From NCBI GenBank assembly GCA_019059635.1, contig JAGVRJ010000005.1, positions 2,108,001 through 2,172,000 of the forward strand: 64,000 nucleotides of DNA, read 5' to 3'. This stretch comes from Proales similis (Eukaryota > Rotifera > Eurotatoria > Ploima > Proalidae). The notes beneath the pieces were generated by a model that was not told the DNA's origin, searched no databases, and worked only from the letters and a program-made list of their open reading frames with translations. Within the stretch, counting starts at the first letter, position 1. Every line of letters begins with the position of its first letter. Below, piece by piece: positions 1 to 12,842 of this stretch. The position numbers and the translations under genes are program-made.

Positions 1-652
1 CAATGTTGACGATGTTCGGATAGTCGACAAACAGTCTTGTTTCATCGCAGTCCTCCGCATATTTGGTATCGATCACAATGTCGATTTTGTTTCCGACCAT
101 CAGCTCGACTTCAGCAGTTCCACTCTGGAAAACGATGGTTTACTCAAATGCATCAGAGCAATTGGTTCTCTTTGTCTACTCACGCCCTTGATCAGACCAG
201 TTCTAATTTCAGGTCCTTTGGTGTCGAGAGCAATCGCAATCGGACGGTAGCTGGGCGTCTCCTCTAGTCTCTTCATCGCCTCTCTGATGTTTTTAATCGT
301 CTCAGCATGGTACTGTTCACAGATTGAGAGAGAAAGAGAGCTTTAGCTGAGCCCATTTGACCTGGATGATATTAACGGCAAACCTCATGAGTTCCATGCG
401 AAAAATTGAGTCGAGCGATGTTCATGTCGTTCTTGATCATCTCAATAAGTTTTTCAACATCGCGGCAAGCCGGGCCTATCAGAGCCTAAAGCTCAGATTT
501 GCGAGTTTTGAGCTAAAATTTCAAGCAAAGAGGCTACCGATGGTGCAAACGATTCCGGTATGGCGGACCGCGTGCGGCTCAGAGTCAATGTCCAACAGAG
601 AGACATGCTCAGTGTATGATTTCACTTGGGCGGCTCGAGCGATCGGGTCCAT
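1..652 (-). CDS. PK: Pyruvate kinase, N-terminal part, cut by left edge
   Basis: Glycolytic enzyme converting phosphoenolpyruvate and ADP to pyruvate and ATP in the cytosol. Reading the minus strand, I place exons at 652-538, 475-384, 312-184 and 124-1, joined by GT-AG introns of 59-71 bp. The first exon starts [20 protein letters not shown]; an in-frame stop lies upstream, so the ATG at 652 is the first available. The later exons give the family hallmarks [46 protein letters not shown] and [18 protein letters not shown], in the usual order. The Arg and Asn of the NFSHGT loop and the TKGPEIRTG active-site segment are intact. About the first 150 residues are visible; the rest lies beyond position 1. 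Identification is secure; intron borders were placed by eye from reading frame and splice consensus. Confidence 0.95.
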
Positions 653-1509
653 GTTCTGTTGCTTAGCTTTTTGTTGACTGCTGTCGGGCTCGTGTTAGCT
701 AAAGTTTACAAATACACCAGATGTTGCTGAGTACTAATCAAAGTGAAATGGATTCAACAATGAGCTCTTTTTTTATGCATGGAAAGAGGCCATTTATGTA
801 GAGGGAAGAGAACTGTGAGGCCAGCATTCGCACTCGCTCAAATAGCACAGTCGAATGCAAAGCGTTCGCCTGAAAGCCGGCCGAGGAGGGGAGGCGTGAT
901 GTAAAATTCAGAAACGCTACAGATTAGCTATAATCTAAATTTGAATAATGCAATTCTTGAATAATTGAGCATAATTATAAACTATTTCTATCAACTTCCT
1001 ACTGGCAGCCGAATTCTCATCAAAAGAGAGTTGCGTTCTTCTTTTTGTGTTTTTATTTTAGGTATTTCAATCTTGAGAACGAAAGGATTGGAGAAGAGCT
1101 GGTTTGCATTCGCTAATTTGCGTTGTTCACTTGACTGATGCTGCTGTTGTTGTTGTTGTTGTTGAATTGACGACGCAACTTCAAATGAGTATATATTTAG
1201 CCTTCAACTTATGAATGAATAGCGTCAGTTGCGGACTCGGCCTGAAGGCATTGGGTTCGGAGAGAAATTTGAAAATAAGCGAATTCCTCGCTACTCAGAA
1301 GCTGTCGAACAAGTGGCTGCTGGTTTTTGAAATAAAAATAAATCTTGAACAAAGACAATTTGAGCGTCGCGATGAAACTGATCAAAGCGATCAGTTTTGA
1401 GCGGCAACTGATTTCGCCGGTGCACATTTTCCATCTATAAAACGGTTCACTTGCTTATAGCATTCACTTTACGTTGAGAGAGAGCTCGTAATCGCTAGAA
1501 CCGACCAAT
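653..1509. other. Intergenic: divergent upstream region of pyruvate kinase and RPS27
   Basis: No convincing gene. It separates two divergently transcribed housekeeping genes, so it should hold both promoters. A run of TTG/TGT triplets lies at about 1141-1164. Short open frames at 1209-1427 (minus) and 1215-1400 (plus) overlap each other and resemble no family I know. Confidence 0.6.
1436..1442 (+). promoter_or_regulatory. Candidate TATA box of RPS27
   Basis: TATAAAA lies 68 bp upstream of the RPS27 ATG in a short leader. The position suits a core promoter. No transcription start data are available, so this is inferred from motif and spacing only. Confidence 0.4.
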
Positions 1510-2108
<599 letters not shown>

Positions 2109-2285
2109 ATCAATCGATGGTTTAATGCTTTCTAAAAAGAATAAAAATAAACGAGAAAACAAAACAAACAAAAAAGATGTTTCTTTTTGCCTTCCCAACA
2201 CACAGATTCGTAACGATCGTTGATTACAAACCAGAATTTAAAAACGTTTATTGTACAAGAACAGAAAGCGGCAGAGTTTCTCTAA

Positions 2286-3596
2286 TCAGCGCGAAACGCT
2301 TCCATACATTTGGCCGGTATTTATAGAAAATGAAAGCGACCGGTGGCTGCCAGTCTCGCTGTCGAGCGCGTCGCTATTGTCGTCGTCGTCGTCGTCAGAG
2401 TCGTCGTATTTATTCGAGTCGATGAACACACTCTTTCTACTAAAGCTCGAGTGCTGGTCCGAGCGAATGAACGAAGCGGTTCCGTTCACTGCTTTCACTC
2501 TGAACAAGGTTATGATCACAAACGCGGGTATGAGCTCCCAGATCAACAGCACCAGCACGAACGTGATGAACTTGTTCGTTTCGGTCAGATTGACCAGGTC
2601 GGCCTGATCGCTCACATTTATCCAGTCGAAGCCGAAATCGGGCACTCTCGAGTCCTCGATGGTGATTGCCAACAGGTTGTAAATTGTTCGACTTATAAGC
2701 ATGAACGATGTGCACACAATCACCACCATGGCTTTGAATATTGATATTTTCTATTCTGTCTGGTTAGCAAAAAGTCTAAAATGAAGGCACAGCACCTCTT
2801 ACATAGTACTCTGGAATGGCGTAGCTGATTGATAGGTTCGCCAGCTTGAATATGTAGTAGCCGAGCAAAAAGCCGTAGACCACGAACAGGATGTCGTTGA
2901 TGCTCACTCGAACGAGTGTGATCTTGTACAAATCACACTTCTGCAGCTGCGCGTTCAGAATGCAGACCTGGCGCGTCAAATAGGCCGAGATCACGCTGCT
3001 GCATAGGAACATTCCGATGCTGATCAGAATCACAATCCGCAAGTAGAAGCTTAGACGAGGTCAATAGTTAGACTCTTGTTCGAGATTAAATTGCGGCAAA
3101 GAGTACAACTCACTTGTTCTTTTGCTGCCGATCTCTGGTGGCAACTTTGAAAAAGACCTTTCGTTGAGATTTGTTTAAATTCAGATTTAAGACGAGACCA
3201 AAAAGAGCAAATCAACAACAACAACAACAACAACAGTGCTCAATTTACCTGGCCATAGTACAAAACCAAAAGCGTAAGAGTGCAGAATTGCAAGACCACA
3301 GGCAGACAGTAGAGGACAAAGTAAGGAGCGAATGGCAGTTTGTTTGCGTCCTCCGCGTTTTGAAAATAAAACGAAAACAAGCTGATGCGTAGGCCGGACC
3401 AAATCAGACTCAGAAAGAGAAGGCCTGTCTGATAGCTCAGGCGTTTGTATTTGTAGTAGAGAATGAAAAACAATTGAACGTAAGCGTAGAGAAATATGAG
3501 CGAATAGAACGCACTGAAGCATATAGTCAGCGAGAGATAGACCTCCGCTGCTATGGCCGGCCTCTCCGTTGGGAAAGGCATTGTCGGAAAGGCCAT
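2286..3596 (-). CDS. GPR137: GPR137-family seven-transmembrane protein
   Basis: Integral membrane protein of the GPR137/GPR137B (TM7SF1) family, whose vertebrate members are lysosomal and have been linked to Rag GTPase/mTORC1 regulation. Exons 3596-3249, 3157-3114, 3049-2803 and 2750-2286 splice in frame to about 367 residues. Family-typical stretches are YVQLFFILYYKYKRLSYQTG, SLIWSGLRISLFSFYF, LQFCTLTLLVLYYGQVFFK, VRVSINDILFVVYG and FDWINVSDQADL followed by FVLVLLIWELIPAFVIITLF. I count seven hydrophobic segments. The tail is polar, with a run of about six Asp around EYDDSDDDDDDNSD-like sequence, then ends MYGSVSR. The 3' end is close to the RPS27 3' end (tail to tail). Paralogue assignment within GPR137A/B/C is not possible by eye. 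Confidence 0.88.
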
Positions 3597-4130
3597 GCTC
3601 TTAAACTGATCGTCTCAGGCTCGAATTGCGTCTTTTCAAAACTCTCAGTCCTCAGTGAGTTTAGTCATTTTCATCTATATTTTTGAGTTTATCAGCTGGC
3701 CGACTCCAACCCTAGAGCCCGTCGACGATGCTGCTCTATCTCTATCTGATTGAGTTTTTTGCTTTTTCTCTATTTCGAGTAGATAATTGGCTGCCAGCAT
3801 TTCAGCGTGATAATACACGTTTCTCTCTCTCTTTCTCCCAACTAAAGTGATAAACACGACATTAGATGAGTCGAGACACTGATTGCTACTCAGACCGTCA
3901 AATGACGTCTAATAGGGACTCGACAGATTGTTTATTTGGAATTGCAGTTCAATTTAAATGGGCCACGAATTTTGCCCGCATACTTGACAAATGCATACGA
4001 CGATTGAAATTTTCTTGGTCGAGCTGAGACACCGACAAGAGTGGATCTAACTTCTAGACAGCAGTCTGTTGAACAAACGCTTAAATTTGGCCATTTTCAG
4101 TTTGTCTCTAGACAGCATTGACCGGCAACG
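3597..4130. other. Intergenic: between GPR137 and SCFD1
   Basis: Upstream region of two divergent genes. Contains a pyrimidine-rich CTCTCTCT stretch near 3820-3835. No gene seen. Confidence 0.5.
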
Positions 4131-6857
4131 ATGAGCGCTTCGATCAGAGAAAAGCAAAGAGGTTTGCCAAACTTCACCACCACTCAAGTGACATTGAAGA
4201 AAAACTCGCTCACACAAAGGGCTTTTAAAATGCATGCTCAATTTTAACCAGCCGCCGGCTTCTGACACCACTCTCAACGAGCCATCGTGGAAAGTGTTGA
4301 TCTACGACGAGTTTGGACAAGACATAATCTCGCCGTTGCTCAGCGTCAAAGAGCTGCGGGATCTTGGCGTCACAGCTCACTTGTGAGTTTTGAATTCAGA
4401 TTTGCTCTTTGTCTGATCCAAATTGCAAACGCCAAAAGGCTCCTAAAGTCAGATCGTGATCCGATTCCGGATGCGCCTGCGATCTATTTCATCAGTCCGA
4501 CTCAGGAGAACGTAGCCCGGCTCTGCCAAGACCTGAAGGCTCAACTCTACGAGTCGTTCTATCTGAATTTCATATCACCTATTCCGCGAGCTCTGCTCGA
4601 AGATGTGGCCCAAGCGGCCATTTCTGCCAACTCAGTTCATTTAGTAAACAAAGTAGGGAAGCAGTTTTCGTCTGATTTAACAACTTTCGATCTTGATCGA
4701 GTCAATTCAAGGTTTTCGACCAATATTCCAACTTCATCAGTCTTGACGATGAAGTCTTCTGCCTCAGACATCGCAATCGCGAGCTAATCTCCTACTACGG
4801 TACCAGCACTCTTCCGCTCGCCTTTTTCTCTAAAACCTATTCTATTCGATGCAAATCAAAAGCGCTGAACAGAGGAGACGTAAACGACAATCAAATGAAC
4901 GAGATTGTCAACATAATCACCGACGGCCTCTTTTCCTTTCTCGTCACTCTAGGTTGGTTCAGACCGTTCACTTGTATCGATAGGCTGCAGTCAAGCTGAA
5001 TTTTGACTCCAAGGAGCTATACCGATTATTCGTTGCCCTCGTGGCAATGCGGCCGAAGTAGTTGCTGAGGTACGTCTTCAGTCTATCGTTTTCTAGCTCA
5101 AGTTAAAAAAAACTGCCGAGCAGAAATTGGACAAGAAAATTCGCGAGAATCTGCGAGATGCGCGCAACTCGCTGTTCTCGCACGACTCATTCGGCTCAAG
5201 TGGACAGCTTAATTTTCAACGGCCTCTGCTGATTTTACTCGACAGAAATTTCGATCTGGCAACACCCCTTCACCACACATGGACCTACCAGGCGTTGATT
5301 CACGACGTGTTCGATACAAAACTCAATCGAGTCGATTTGAGCAAAGTCGAAGGAGTGTCAGGACCAGTAAAGAGCTACGACTTGCTTGATAGTGACAAGC
5401 TGTGGCGAGCACAGAAAGGCAACCCATTCCCGGTGGTGGCCGAGTCTATCCAAGAGCAGCTTGAAAAGTACAAGCAATGCGACAACGAAATTAAAAGCCT
5501 CAAGGACTCGATTGTGAGCAATTTTGAATGCAAACAAACGTGCAGATTGCGATTATCTTAACTCAAGGGCCTGGACGGAGAAGGCGAAGGCGCCGAATTC
5601 ATGACCAACACAAGCAAACTGACTTCAGCCATCAGGTAGAGCAAGTTTTCTCTTCGAGCAAGCTCTGTTTCGTGCGTCTAAACTCTAATCTTAGCTCGCT
5701 TCCTGAATTAACCGAAATGAAACGTCTGATTGACATGCACACGAACATTGCGACTGCTCTGCTTGACCAGATTAAGGTTTCTGGCATTTTTTGCTTTCCT
5801 TGCCACTCTCTGTTTAAACAAGCGGTATTGTTCAAGAGGCGAAAACTTGACATATTCTTCGAAACGGAGGAAAAAGTGATGAGCAAATCAACACTGGTAA
5901 GAGGCTTGCGGACGCTGAGCTCCAATCGATAGATTGTAATTCGTTCAAAGGAAAAAACAATTATGGAATTTATAAACGATCCTGAATGTGAGTAGATGCC
6001 GACGCTTGTTGCAGCGAGCTGAAGATGAATTTTGCATTAAGTCGGCGACTGCGATGACAAACTTCGCTTGTTCATCATTTACTACTTGTGCAGCCAGAAC
6101 ATGTCTCAAGTGGAGCTGGATCAGTTCATGATTCAATTGAAAGAAGCCGGCTGTGATATAAACAGCATAAAGTACATAAAGCGATACAAGTCGATATTCA
6201 AAACCAACTACTCGAGTCAAGTGGAGGCAGCCAGCGCCAAGTAAGAAATCTCGCCATCTCGTTTACGCTTCAAACGTTTCTCGGCAAATCAATCATTCTC
6301 GAAAGTAAATTTTCCAATCTACTGCAAAAGAGCTCCAAGTTTGTGCTGGAAGGCGTGAAAAACTTGGTGGTCAAACAGACCGTAAGTGCTGGACTTGCTT
6401 GACCAACAGAACGACTTTGAATCGATATTGAACAGAAATTTCCGATCACTCGAATCGCGGAAAACTTGATGGACCAGAAGCAATCGCCAGACACCGACGA
6501 CTACAAATACTACGATCCCAAGCTGATCAAGAGCGACAGGTGAGCACAGCCAACAGACGAATTTGAGACCGATCGACTCATTTTCGCTTTTTAGCAATCG
6601 AATTCGCACTCCCATCAACGACGCGATTGTGTTTGTGATCGGCGGAGGCAACTACATTGAACACCAGAATCTCGTTGAAAGTGCCAAGGCCAAATCGGTC
6701 GGTGGAGTGACCAGAAGAATCATGTACGGCTGCACTGAACTCATGAATCCGTCGCAGCTTTTACAACAGGTACTTTTGATTTAAAATCTTCAATCGCGAA
6801 CTTTGTGGCTCATTTTGCCTGTCTTAGTTTTCAAAATTGGGCGAGGAAATGTCATAG
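4131..6857 (+). CDS. SCFD1: Sec1/Munc18-family protein SLY1 (SCFD1)
   Basis: SM protein that binds syntaxin-5-type SNAREs and supports ER-Golgi vesicle fusion. The start ATG at 4131 gives MSASIREKQRG, matching the ASIRERQ start of human SLY1 after its alanine run. The first exons are 4131-4161, 4220-4382, 4439-4652, 4712-4799, 4863-4952 and 5014-5069, and the next opens at 5124, all phase-consistent. Recognisable blocks are PSWKVLIYDEFGQDIISPLL, LKSDRDPIPDAPAIYFISPT, KKIRENLRDARNSLFSHDSF, RPLLILLDRNFDLATPLHHT, TDDYKYYDPKLI and DAIVFVIGGGNYIEHQNLVE. The protein ends FSKLGEEMS at the TAG at 6855-6857. At least 12 short introns interrupt the gene; the later borders were read less exactly than the first six. 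A compact but apparently complete orthologue. Confidence 0.93.
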
Positions 6858-7430
6858 CCTTGAAGTGTCTGCGTGTAAAAGTCTTTGGCAAGCGATGTTG
6901 GACTGCGCTTATTTTAGAGTGTGTGTGTGTGTTGATAGCACACATAGTTCCTTTATTCAATCTCTTCTAATTCAATCCCATGTCGCTCTATTTATTTATT
7001 AATAAAAATAAGAAAAAAAAGGGAGAAGCGGGCAATTTTTCGTTTTTTGAAAGCATTTACAAGCGATGGAAACAACAAGCGCGATAAAAGGTCAAGTCTC
7101 GTCGAGTGATAAATAGTGAAGCGCTCGGCAATCTACACCAGTCACCAGTTGCGTCGAGTGTTTAATGACAATAAATCATCTTGTGCTGCCGATTTCTCTC
7201 GACTTGAACGCTCAGAATGTGCAAATATTCATAATACAGTGGCGGCATTCACGTTTAGAGGCTGCATATTGTTGACGAACATTTAGATAAGCTTGTTGCT
7301 TGCATAAGAAAAGAGCCGAAATCGAATTAACATTTCGGCTTGATTTAAGCCAAATAGTGTGGCCAGCGATAATTTTCCGTTTCTGAAAATCAAAGAGTGC
7401 TTCACAATCGAACCGATTTAGATAAAGAAG
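6858..7430. other. Intergenic: SCFD1 3' region and GLOD4 promoter
   Basis: A (GT)n run lies near 6921-6933 and AATAAAAATAA, a likely polyadenylation signal, near 7000. No coding potential recognised. Confidence 0.5.
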
Positions 7431-8371
7431 ATGCCGTCGTCAATGCGAGCGCTGCACTTTGTCTACAAGATTTCGAATCGCGCCAAAACGATCGATTTCT
7501 ATACAAATGTGCTCAACATGAAGATCCTTCGACATGAAGAGTTTGAGGAGGGCTGCAATGCCGCCTGCAATGGACCCTACGATGGTTAGAATTTTTCACG
7601 ATCATCAGCTTGGTTTGATTCTCATCTGCTCTGGCTTGACTAGGCAAATGGAGCAAGACAATGGTGGGCTATGGGCCTGAGGACAACAACTTTGTGGTCG
7701 AACTCACCTACAATTACGGCGTCAGAGACTACCCCAAAGGCAACGATCTAAACTATCTTCGAATTGAGTCAAACAGAGCCATTGAGAGCATCAGACAAAA
7801 AAACTATCCCTCTGAGCAGACCAGCGAAGGAAACTACAAAATCGAAGACTCGAACGGTTACCGCTTTTTGGTCTGTCCGCGAGCCCAAGACAACCAAGAC
7901 CTGGTCACTGGCCTCTCGCTCAACGTCAGCAACATCAACCGAGCCGAGGAGTACTGGTCTCAACTTCTGAAGGGGCAGATTGAACAGCGTTCTGACGACT
8001 GTTTAGTGCTGCGCTTCGACTCGAGTCCGTTTCGATTGTGGCTCGAAAGATCAAAAGACGAGAAAATAGAGCATGCGAAAGCGTATGGCCGAACAGCGTT
8101 TTCTTGTCCCACCGAAGAGCTTCAGCCGCTTCAAGACGAGCTCGACAAGAGAGGAGAAACCATTTTAACGAGACGAGTTGAGCTCGAGACGCCCGGCAAG
8201 GCCAACGTGGTCGTGGTCATTCCGGCTGATCCGGACGGACACGAGATTTGCTTTGTTGGCGATGAGGGTTTCAGGGAGCTGTCTCAGGTCGATCCGAATG
8301 CCGAAAAACTGCTGCAGGATGCCATCAAAGCAGACAACAGCGACGCGTGGCACGAGAAAAGAAATAAATGA
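7431..8371 (+). CDS. GLOD4: Glyoxalase-domain protein GLOD4
   Basis: Member of the vicinal-oxygen-chelate (glyoxalase I/bleomycin resistance) fold, often mitochondrial; its in vivo substrate is not established. Two exons, 7431-7584 and 7644-8371, give 293 residues. The N-terminus MPSSMRALHFVYKISNRAKT and the blocks LRHEEFEEGCNAACNGPYDG, GKWSKTMVGYGPEDNNFVVE, LTYNYGVRDYPKGND and PADPDGHEICFVGDEGFREL are near-diagnostic for GLOD4. Two glyoxalase modules occupy roughly residues 1-130 and 135-285. The last exon ends with the DAIKADNSDAWHEKRNK tail comparable to human. AATAAA occurs at about 8434. Confidence 0.95.
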
Positions 8372-8493
8372 GTCAACGGTTGCTATGAACGAAGCGAAGC
8401 GAAGCAAACGATCCTTCTTCAATCCTGCCCTTTAATAAACTATTTTAGAATTTGAATTTAAAGAAGCTGTTTATTGCGAGCTCTGTGTAGATT

Positions 8494-9411
8494 TCAACCT
8501 GAATAGCCTTTATTTATGTAATTAAGCATGTCAGATTGGCTATTCCACATCAAAATGTTTCTGTTCTTCGAGTTGTAGCTTGATGTGTATTCAAACGTCA
8601 ATTTAAGTGCCAGCTGCTTGTTTTGATTCAGCACTTCAATCGGCCAACAACATTCGTCGCATTTCAATTCTCTTAAAGCAAGTTGTTCATGACACTTTTG
8701 AGACGTTAAAGTAGCAATCAAAAGTTCGGTTTACTTTTCTCGCATTGTCTCGAGTGTGGCCTTAAGCAATCGAGCCAGGCGGTTGGCGGCCAGAATTGAC
8801 ACCGATTTCTCCTCTCCTGCTTGATGAAGCACGCTCATCTCAAAATGGCGAAGACCTTCGAGCGAACTCTGAACTAACAGCGGCTTGTAGAACATGAAAC
8901 CGCCGTACTGGATGAGCAGGTTCAATGAAACTATGTGTCTGAGTGTTTCGTAGCTCTTAATGCGGTGGCCGTAATAGGTGCTGGCCACCTGAATGAAGCT
9001 GATCTTGATGCAGTTGAAAAAGTGAACTTTGAGCTCGTACAGTTCGTTCGCTTCGTTTTTGAGTCGATCTGAGACATGGATTAGAACCAGGTCGGGCTTT
9101 TGACTCAAGAACACAGACCGGACGCTTGAAAATAGATGAGCATTGATTTCAGCCTTGGTCAAGACGAGAAAATGAAAAGTGTTCGGAACGATCGGATCAA
9201 TGTCGCCTTGTGCGTTTTGAAAACCCTCAAAGTCAAGATACTTGTCCGAATAGGCCTGAGCTGTTTGTTTAACTCGTTCGATGTTTTGGCCAGACGCGTC
9301 GTAGTTGGTGTTGAAGTAGAGCAGCCAAATTATTGAGAGCAGTGCGGTCAGATCAATGAATGCTCGTGGTAGAGCCAAGCCGCTCACAGCGCGAGCCAAC
9401 TTTTCCATCAT
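8494..9411 (-). CDS. Glycosyltransferase-like type II membrane protein lacking DXD
   Basis: Exons 9411-8735 and 8671-8494 join in frame to about 284 residues. An N-terminal hydrophobic anchor (FIDLTALLSIIWLLYF) follows a short basic start, as in Golgi glycosyltransferases. The body resembles the A4GALT/GT32 sugar-binding-region fold: PNTFHFLVLTKAEIN near residue 76, then an LRHIVSLNLLIQYGGFMFYK block. In active members this block reads LR..LL...GGxYxDxD. Here the Gly-Gly is kept but the metal-binding DXD is replaced by FYKPL. The C-terminal exon has CDECCWPIEVLNQNK. Family placement is tentative and by pattern; if right, the protein is probably catalytically altered or inactive. Two consecutive Met codons open the frame. 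Confidence 0.55.
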
Positions 9412-9630
9412 TTGAATTCATTTGTTAAAAATTTGATCAACCTAAGGGACGAAATAGATTACGTTAGCGTTTCCATGACAACTTCTCCTCGATTAGATAA
9501 GATAAAACTGGCCTTTAGGAATTTAAAATTCAGCCAAACGGAATTTTACTCTCAAAGCTCGATCGTGTGCTTTATTTTTTTTAATTATTGATTGATTTGA
9601 GAAACTGGACAAAGAACGCAGTTGGTTTGT

Positions 9631-10512
9631 TCAATTTTTTTCGCCGATTTTGAATATTCGCCGCTCGCAGAGCTCCTTCATCTCTTTGAGAATGAGCGCT
9701 GTGTTGAATCTAATTGAATGAAATGCATCCAGACTCAGCTCGATGGTCACTGTTTGACCGTTGGACAACTTCATTTGCAAGTTGACCACTGGTTCAATGG
9801 TCCTGCTCAGTGAACTTGTCGATATGCTAACGTCTAGCCGCCAATTGAGCTCGTTAAGCTTGACCGCATGTGGATAGACTTTTGGCTCGGCCTTGGATCT
9901 TGAGATCAGATAGGAGATGAGAGAGGGACCGAAACAGGTCTTTGTTAGATGCCTTTACCTTTTCTTAAGCCAAGCTTGACAAATCAAGTCGGCCAATTGG
10001 GACGAAAGCCTGCAAATTGGCTTGATTAAGAAAAACAAAATGCCTTCTCGGGTCTTGGTCTGATTTACTTTAGACTTTCCACAAGTTCTTCTCTAATTTC
10101 CTTCAAATTATGTTAATTGCCTGTTAATCATAGAATGTTAAAAAAAAACAAGCAAGATTGTCTACTTCGGGCTTTAGAATTGCTTGTCGATTAATGACTC
10201 GATAGAGCCTGAGCAACGAAGAAAACGTATTGCTGAGCACGAACAAAAGGTCAAGCTGTCCGTCCGAAATGTCCAAAAGCAACCAGCGTGCTCTAGTGCC
10301 GTCCAGCTTCTCTATTTCCACATCCCTTACAGCTGCATTCTATAGATCAGCATTCTTCAACGAGACTGGCATCGAAGCGAATTGAAACCTTTTAAAAGCC
10401 GGGCCCAAATCTCGTCGCTTATCTTGCCGGACTGAGAAACATTCTGAATGTGCTTGAATTCGGGCGCTAATTTACTGCTGCCGAACGTTAGCCGGTTGGA
10501 GCGCAGTGCCAT
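9631..10512 (-). CDS. COMMD5: COMM domain-containing protein 5
   Basis: COMMD proteins form the Commander complex with CCDC22/CCDC93 for endosomal recycling. The start MALRSNRLTFGSSKLAPEFK is in exon 10512-10389. Later exons give RLLKAVRDVEIEKLDG, LLRLYRVINRQAILKPEVDN, EIREELVESLK, QLADLICQAWLKKR, and the final COMM domain NELNWRLDVSISTSSLSR, EPVVNLQMKLSNGQTVTIEL and RFNTALILKEMKELCERR. This last block matches the COMMD5 signature (WRVDVxISTS...QLKLSDG...LRYxVALVLKEM) better than other COMMDs. The stop TGA is at 9633-9631. Five exons are inferred; inner borders are approximate. Transcribed on the same strand as the glycosyltransferase-like gene beside it. Confidence 0.85.
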
Positions 10513-10963
10513 TATTCGACTTTCAGGCGCTTGTTAAAAGAGCTCTTGCTTTTAATTTTATATTTCTTCGTTTAACTCATTTAAATTGACACTGGATCAC
10601 GAGACTTTTGACGCTTTCGCATAATAAGCTTTCAAGAACCGGGCAATTCAAATTGTCCCGTTCTGCATGTGGCCAACAATTGTGTGAGATCGTCTTGGCT
10701 CTTGAACAAACGCAACAAGTTGGGGTGAAGAGAAATTTACACAAAAAATAAGAAACAAACAAACGAAATAAACACGAAATAAGAGTCTGCTTGGGTTTAA
10801 ATAAAATAATTCTTTTGGTTTTGTCTTTTTCTGTGTGTGAAAATAGAAGGTAGATAAACGGCCGTTGGCTTAGACAAGAACGACTAAATAGAAAATGTGA
10901 TTTGGATTTAAACTCTCTTTCGGTTTGCTATTTGATTTGAGGGACAAGGAATCCGGTCGGTTT
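10513..10963. other. Intergenic: NK2.1 gene 1 3' region
   Basis: AT-rich with AAATAAAA-type motifs at about 10770-10805 on the plus strand. No gene recognised. Confidence 0.5.
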
Positions 10964-12556
10964 CTAGTAGTAGCGAGTCTCACTTCGAATTCGCTCTTTC
11001 ATTGCCTTCTTAGTCTTGTAACGATGATTCTGAAACCAAATTTTCACTTGAGTCGGCGTGAGATGCAGAATGCTGGCCAACATTTCCCTCTCGGGCGCAC
11101 TTAAATATTTCGACTTTTTAAACCGCTTCTCGAGCTCGTTCACTTGAGCCTGAGAGAAGAGAATGCGTCGCTTGCGCTTTTGACTGTTGAAGCTAATTGA
11201 AAATCTGCCTCCGTAGTTGTCAATCTGAGCGCCGTTTAAATGATGATGATGATGCATTTGCGACGACGACGACGACGCAAAGCCGTTCGACGTGGCCGAA
11301 CTCGACGAATAGGCGTGCATTGACCCGTACGGAGTGCTCTCACTGCTTGAGCCCGATGATGTTGCACTGTTGGTTGCAGAAGACGAGCCAAAGAGCCTTG
11401 ACACTGAAAAGCAAAGCGTGTTAATGGACTAATGGTCCGATTGCATAATCTCATGTTGATAGTTTGTATTTCTTGGTCCTCTCAAGTGCTCTCCACAAGC
11501 AATTATTTACCTAAACTGGCTGGTCGGGCCTCTTGACATTTAAGTAAAATTACACTTTTAATTCCCCTAGAACTGTAATATATGCCCGTCGGGCCGCTCA
11601 CAGGCTTCAGTGCGCTCGGACAGATAATTGCGTAATCGCTAAACAAGCACTCGACGAGTGACCATCGCGCACCGTTTGACTGCAGAGCTCAATTACCAGA
11701 AAATTGAACCAAGAACTTAGATAACCAGAATCGGATAATTGGCGCATGTTTACGTCAAACATGTTTGTATCGAGATTGGCGAGAGGACCAGAAACCGTTT
11801 GAAAATTATTCCCACTTACTTTTGTTTTGAGCATCTTCACCATCCTGATACCAGTCGGGCTTGCCAGGCGCCGCTGTCTGAGCCAATGCCGATGGATAGA
11901 ACGATTCACTGCCTGCATGTGTTGACGAGGCGTAGAAATGACTGGGAGATATGGGCACGCTGCCAGGTGAGCATTGAGTGTTCAAACGAGCTGCGTCGCC
12001 CAGGCCGGTGCTCAGAGCATAGCTGCTCGAGTTGTATGAATTGAAATAGGCCGCAGCAGCGGCAGCCATTTCGCCCTGGTAGCCAGCGCCCAGGGCATAC
12101 GAAGAAGGTGAGCTGTAGGAAAACGAAGAGGCGTGCGATAGGTTAGGGCCTGACGTCGACTTGCCGAACGGCGGATAAAAAGACGCACAGCTCGATCCAA
12201 AGTAATCTGCAAATTTAAATTTAAAACTATTGAAGCAAATGAGAACGGCAGGCAGTTGACAAACCTGCGTTTGAGTTTACGCCGCTGTTCTGATTCGCAT
12301 TGTTCGACGAACTGCAATAAGAGGAGCTAGAAGCTCGAGCAGTTTGAATGCTGTTGGGACTGTATGCATCCTCAGTGGAGATTGAGTTGCTCGGAGCGCT
12401 CGCTGAATTGGTGGATGCGTCTGTTTTGCTCGACACAAAACCGTTAAATGCAGGATGGAGAATATCACTGACTGAGAATGGCATGGCTGCTGTGTAGGCA
12501 GCCTGCGTTTGGTAATTATTGTGAAGATGGTGATTCTTGAGTGGGCTCAACGCCAT
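10964..12556 (-). CDS. NK2.1-class homeobox transcription factor, gene 1
   Basis: Homeodomain activator/repressor of the Nkx2-1/scarecrow class, which patterns anterior neural and endodermal tissue in bilaterians. Exons 12556-12265, 12206-11820 and 11403-10964 give 372 residues. The start is the ATG at 12556 ([10 protein letters not shown]). A tinman-type motif [10 protein letters not shown] lies near residue 28. Alanine and serine runs fill the middle. The homeodomain (about 11164-10985) reads [20 protein letters not shown]...[13 protein letters not shown]...[20 protein letters not shown]; Tyr at homeodomain position 54 (HRYK) is the NK2 hallmark and SQAQV is typical of NK2.1. A histidine run precedes it. 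The protein stops soon after the homeodomain with SETRYY and has no visible NK2-specific domain. It is head to head with a second NK2.1 gene at 18239. Confidence 0.9.
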
Positions 12557-12825
12557 ACTTAAGGATCGAATACTTGACAACAAAACTACTACAGTGTGCT
12601 GCTCAATTCTGGCCGAGCTCTAGTCTATTGGCTCGATGGGCAATTAACAATTTTTTAAGGTAAATATTTGATCTAAAACATGAACGCGAGATAATCATCA
12701 GACTCGTTGAAAAAATACTTGAAATGTTGCTCTCAGGCTTTTTGATGGCTTTATTTCTACTAAATGTCAGCACTCAACCCTTATTCACTCTCGCTCTCTC
12801 TCTCTCACACTTACTAGCATACGCC

Positions 12826-12842
12826 ACACACACACACACACT
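12826..12842. repeat. (CA)n microsatellite
   Basis: CACACA run in the inter-homeobox interval, followed by a second CA-rich stretch at 12854-12866. Confidence 0.8.

Noticed and set aside
2343-2744. Open frames on the plus strand opposite the GPR137 last exon
   Set aside because: Antisense shadows; the minus-strand frame carries the conserved membrane segments.
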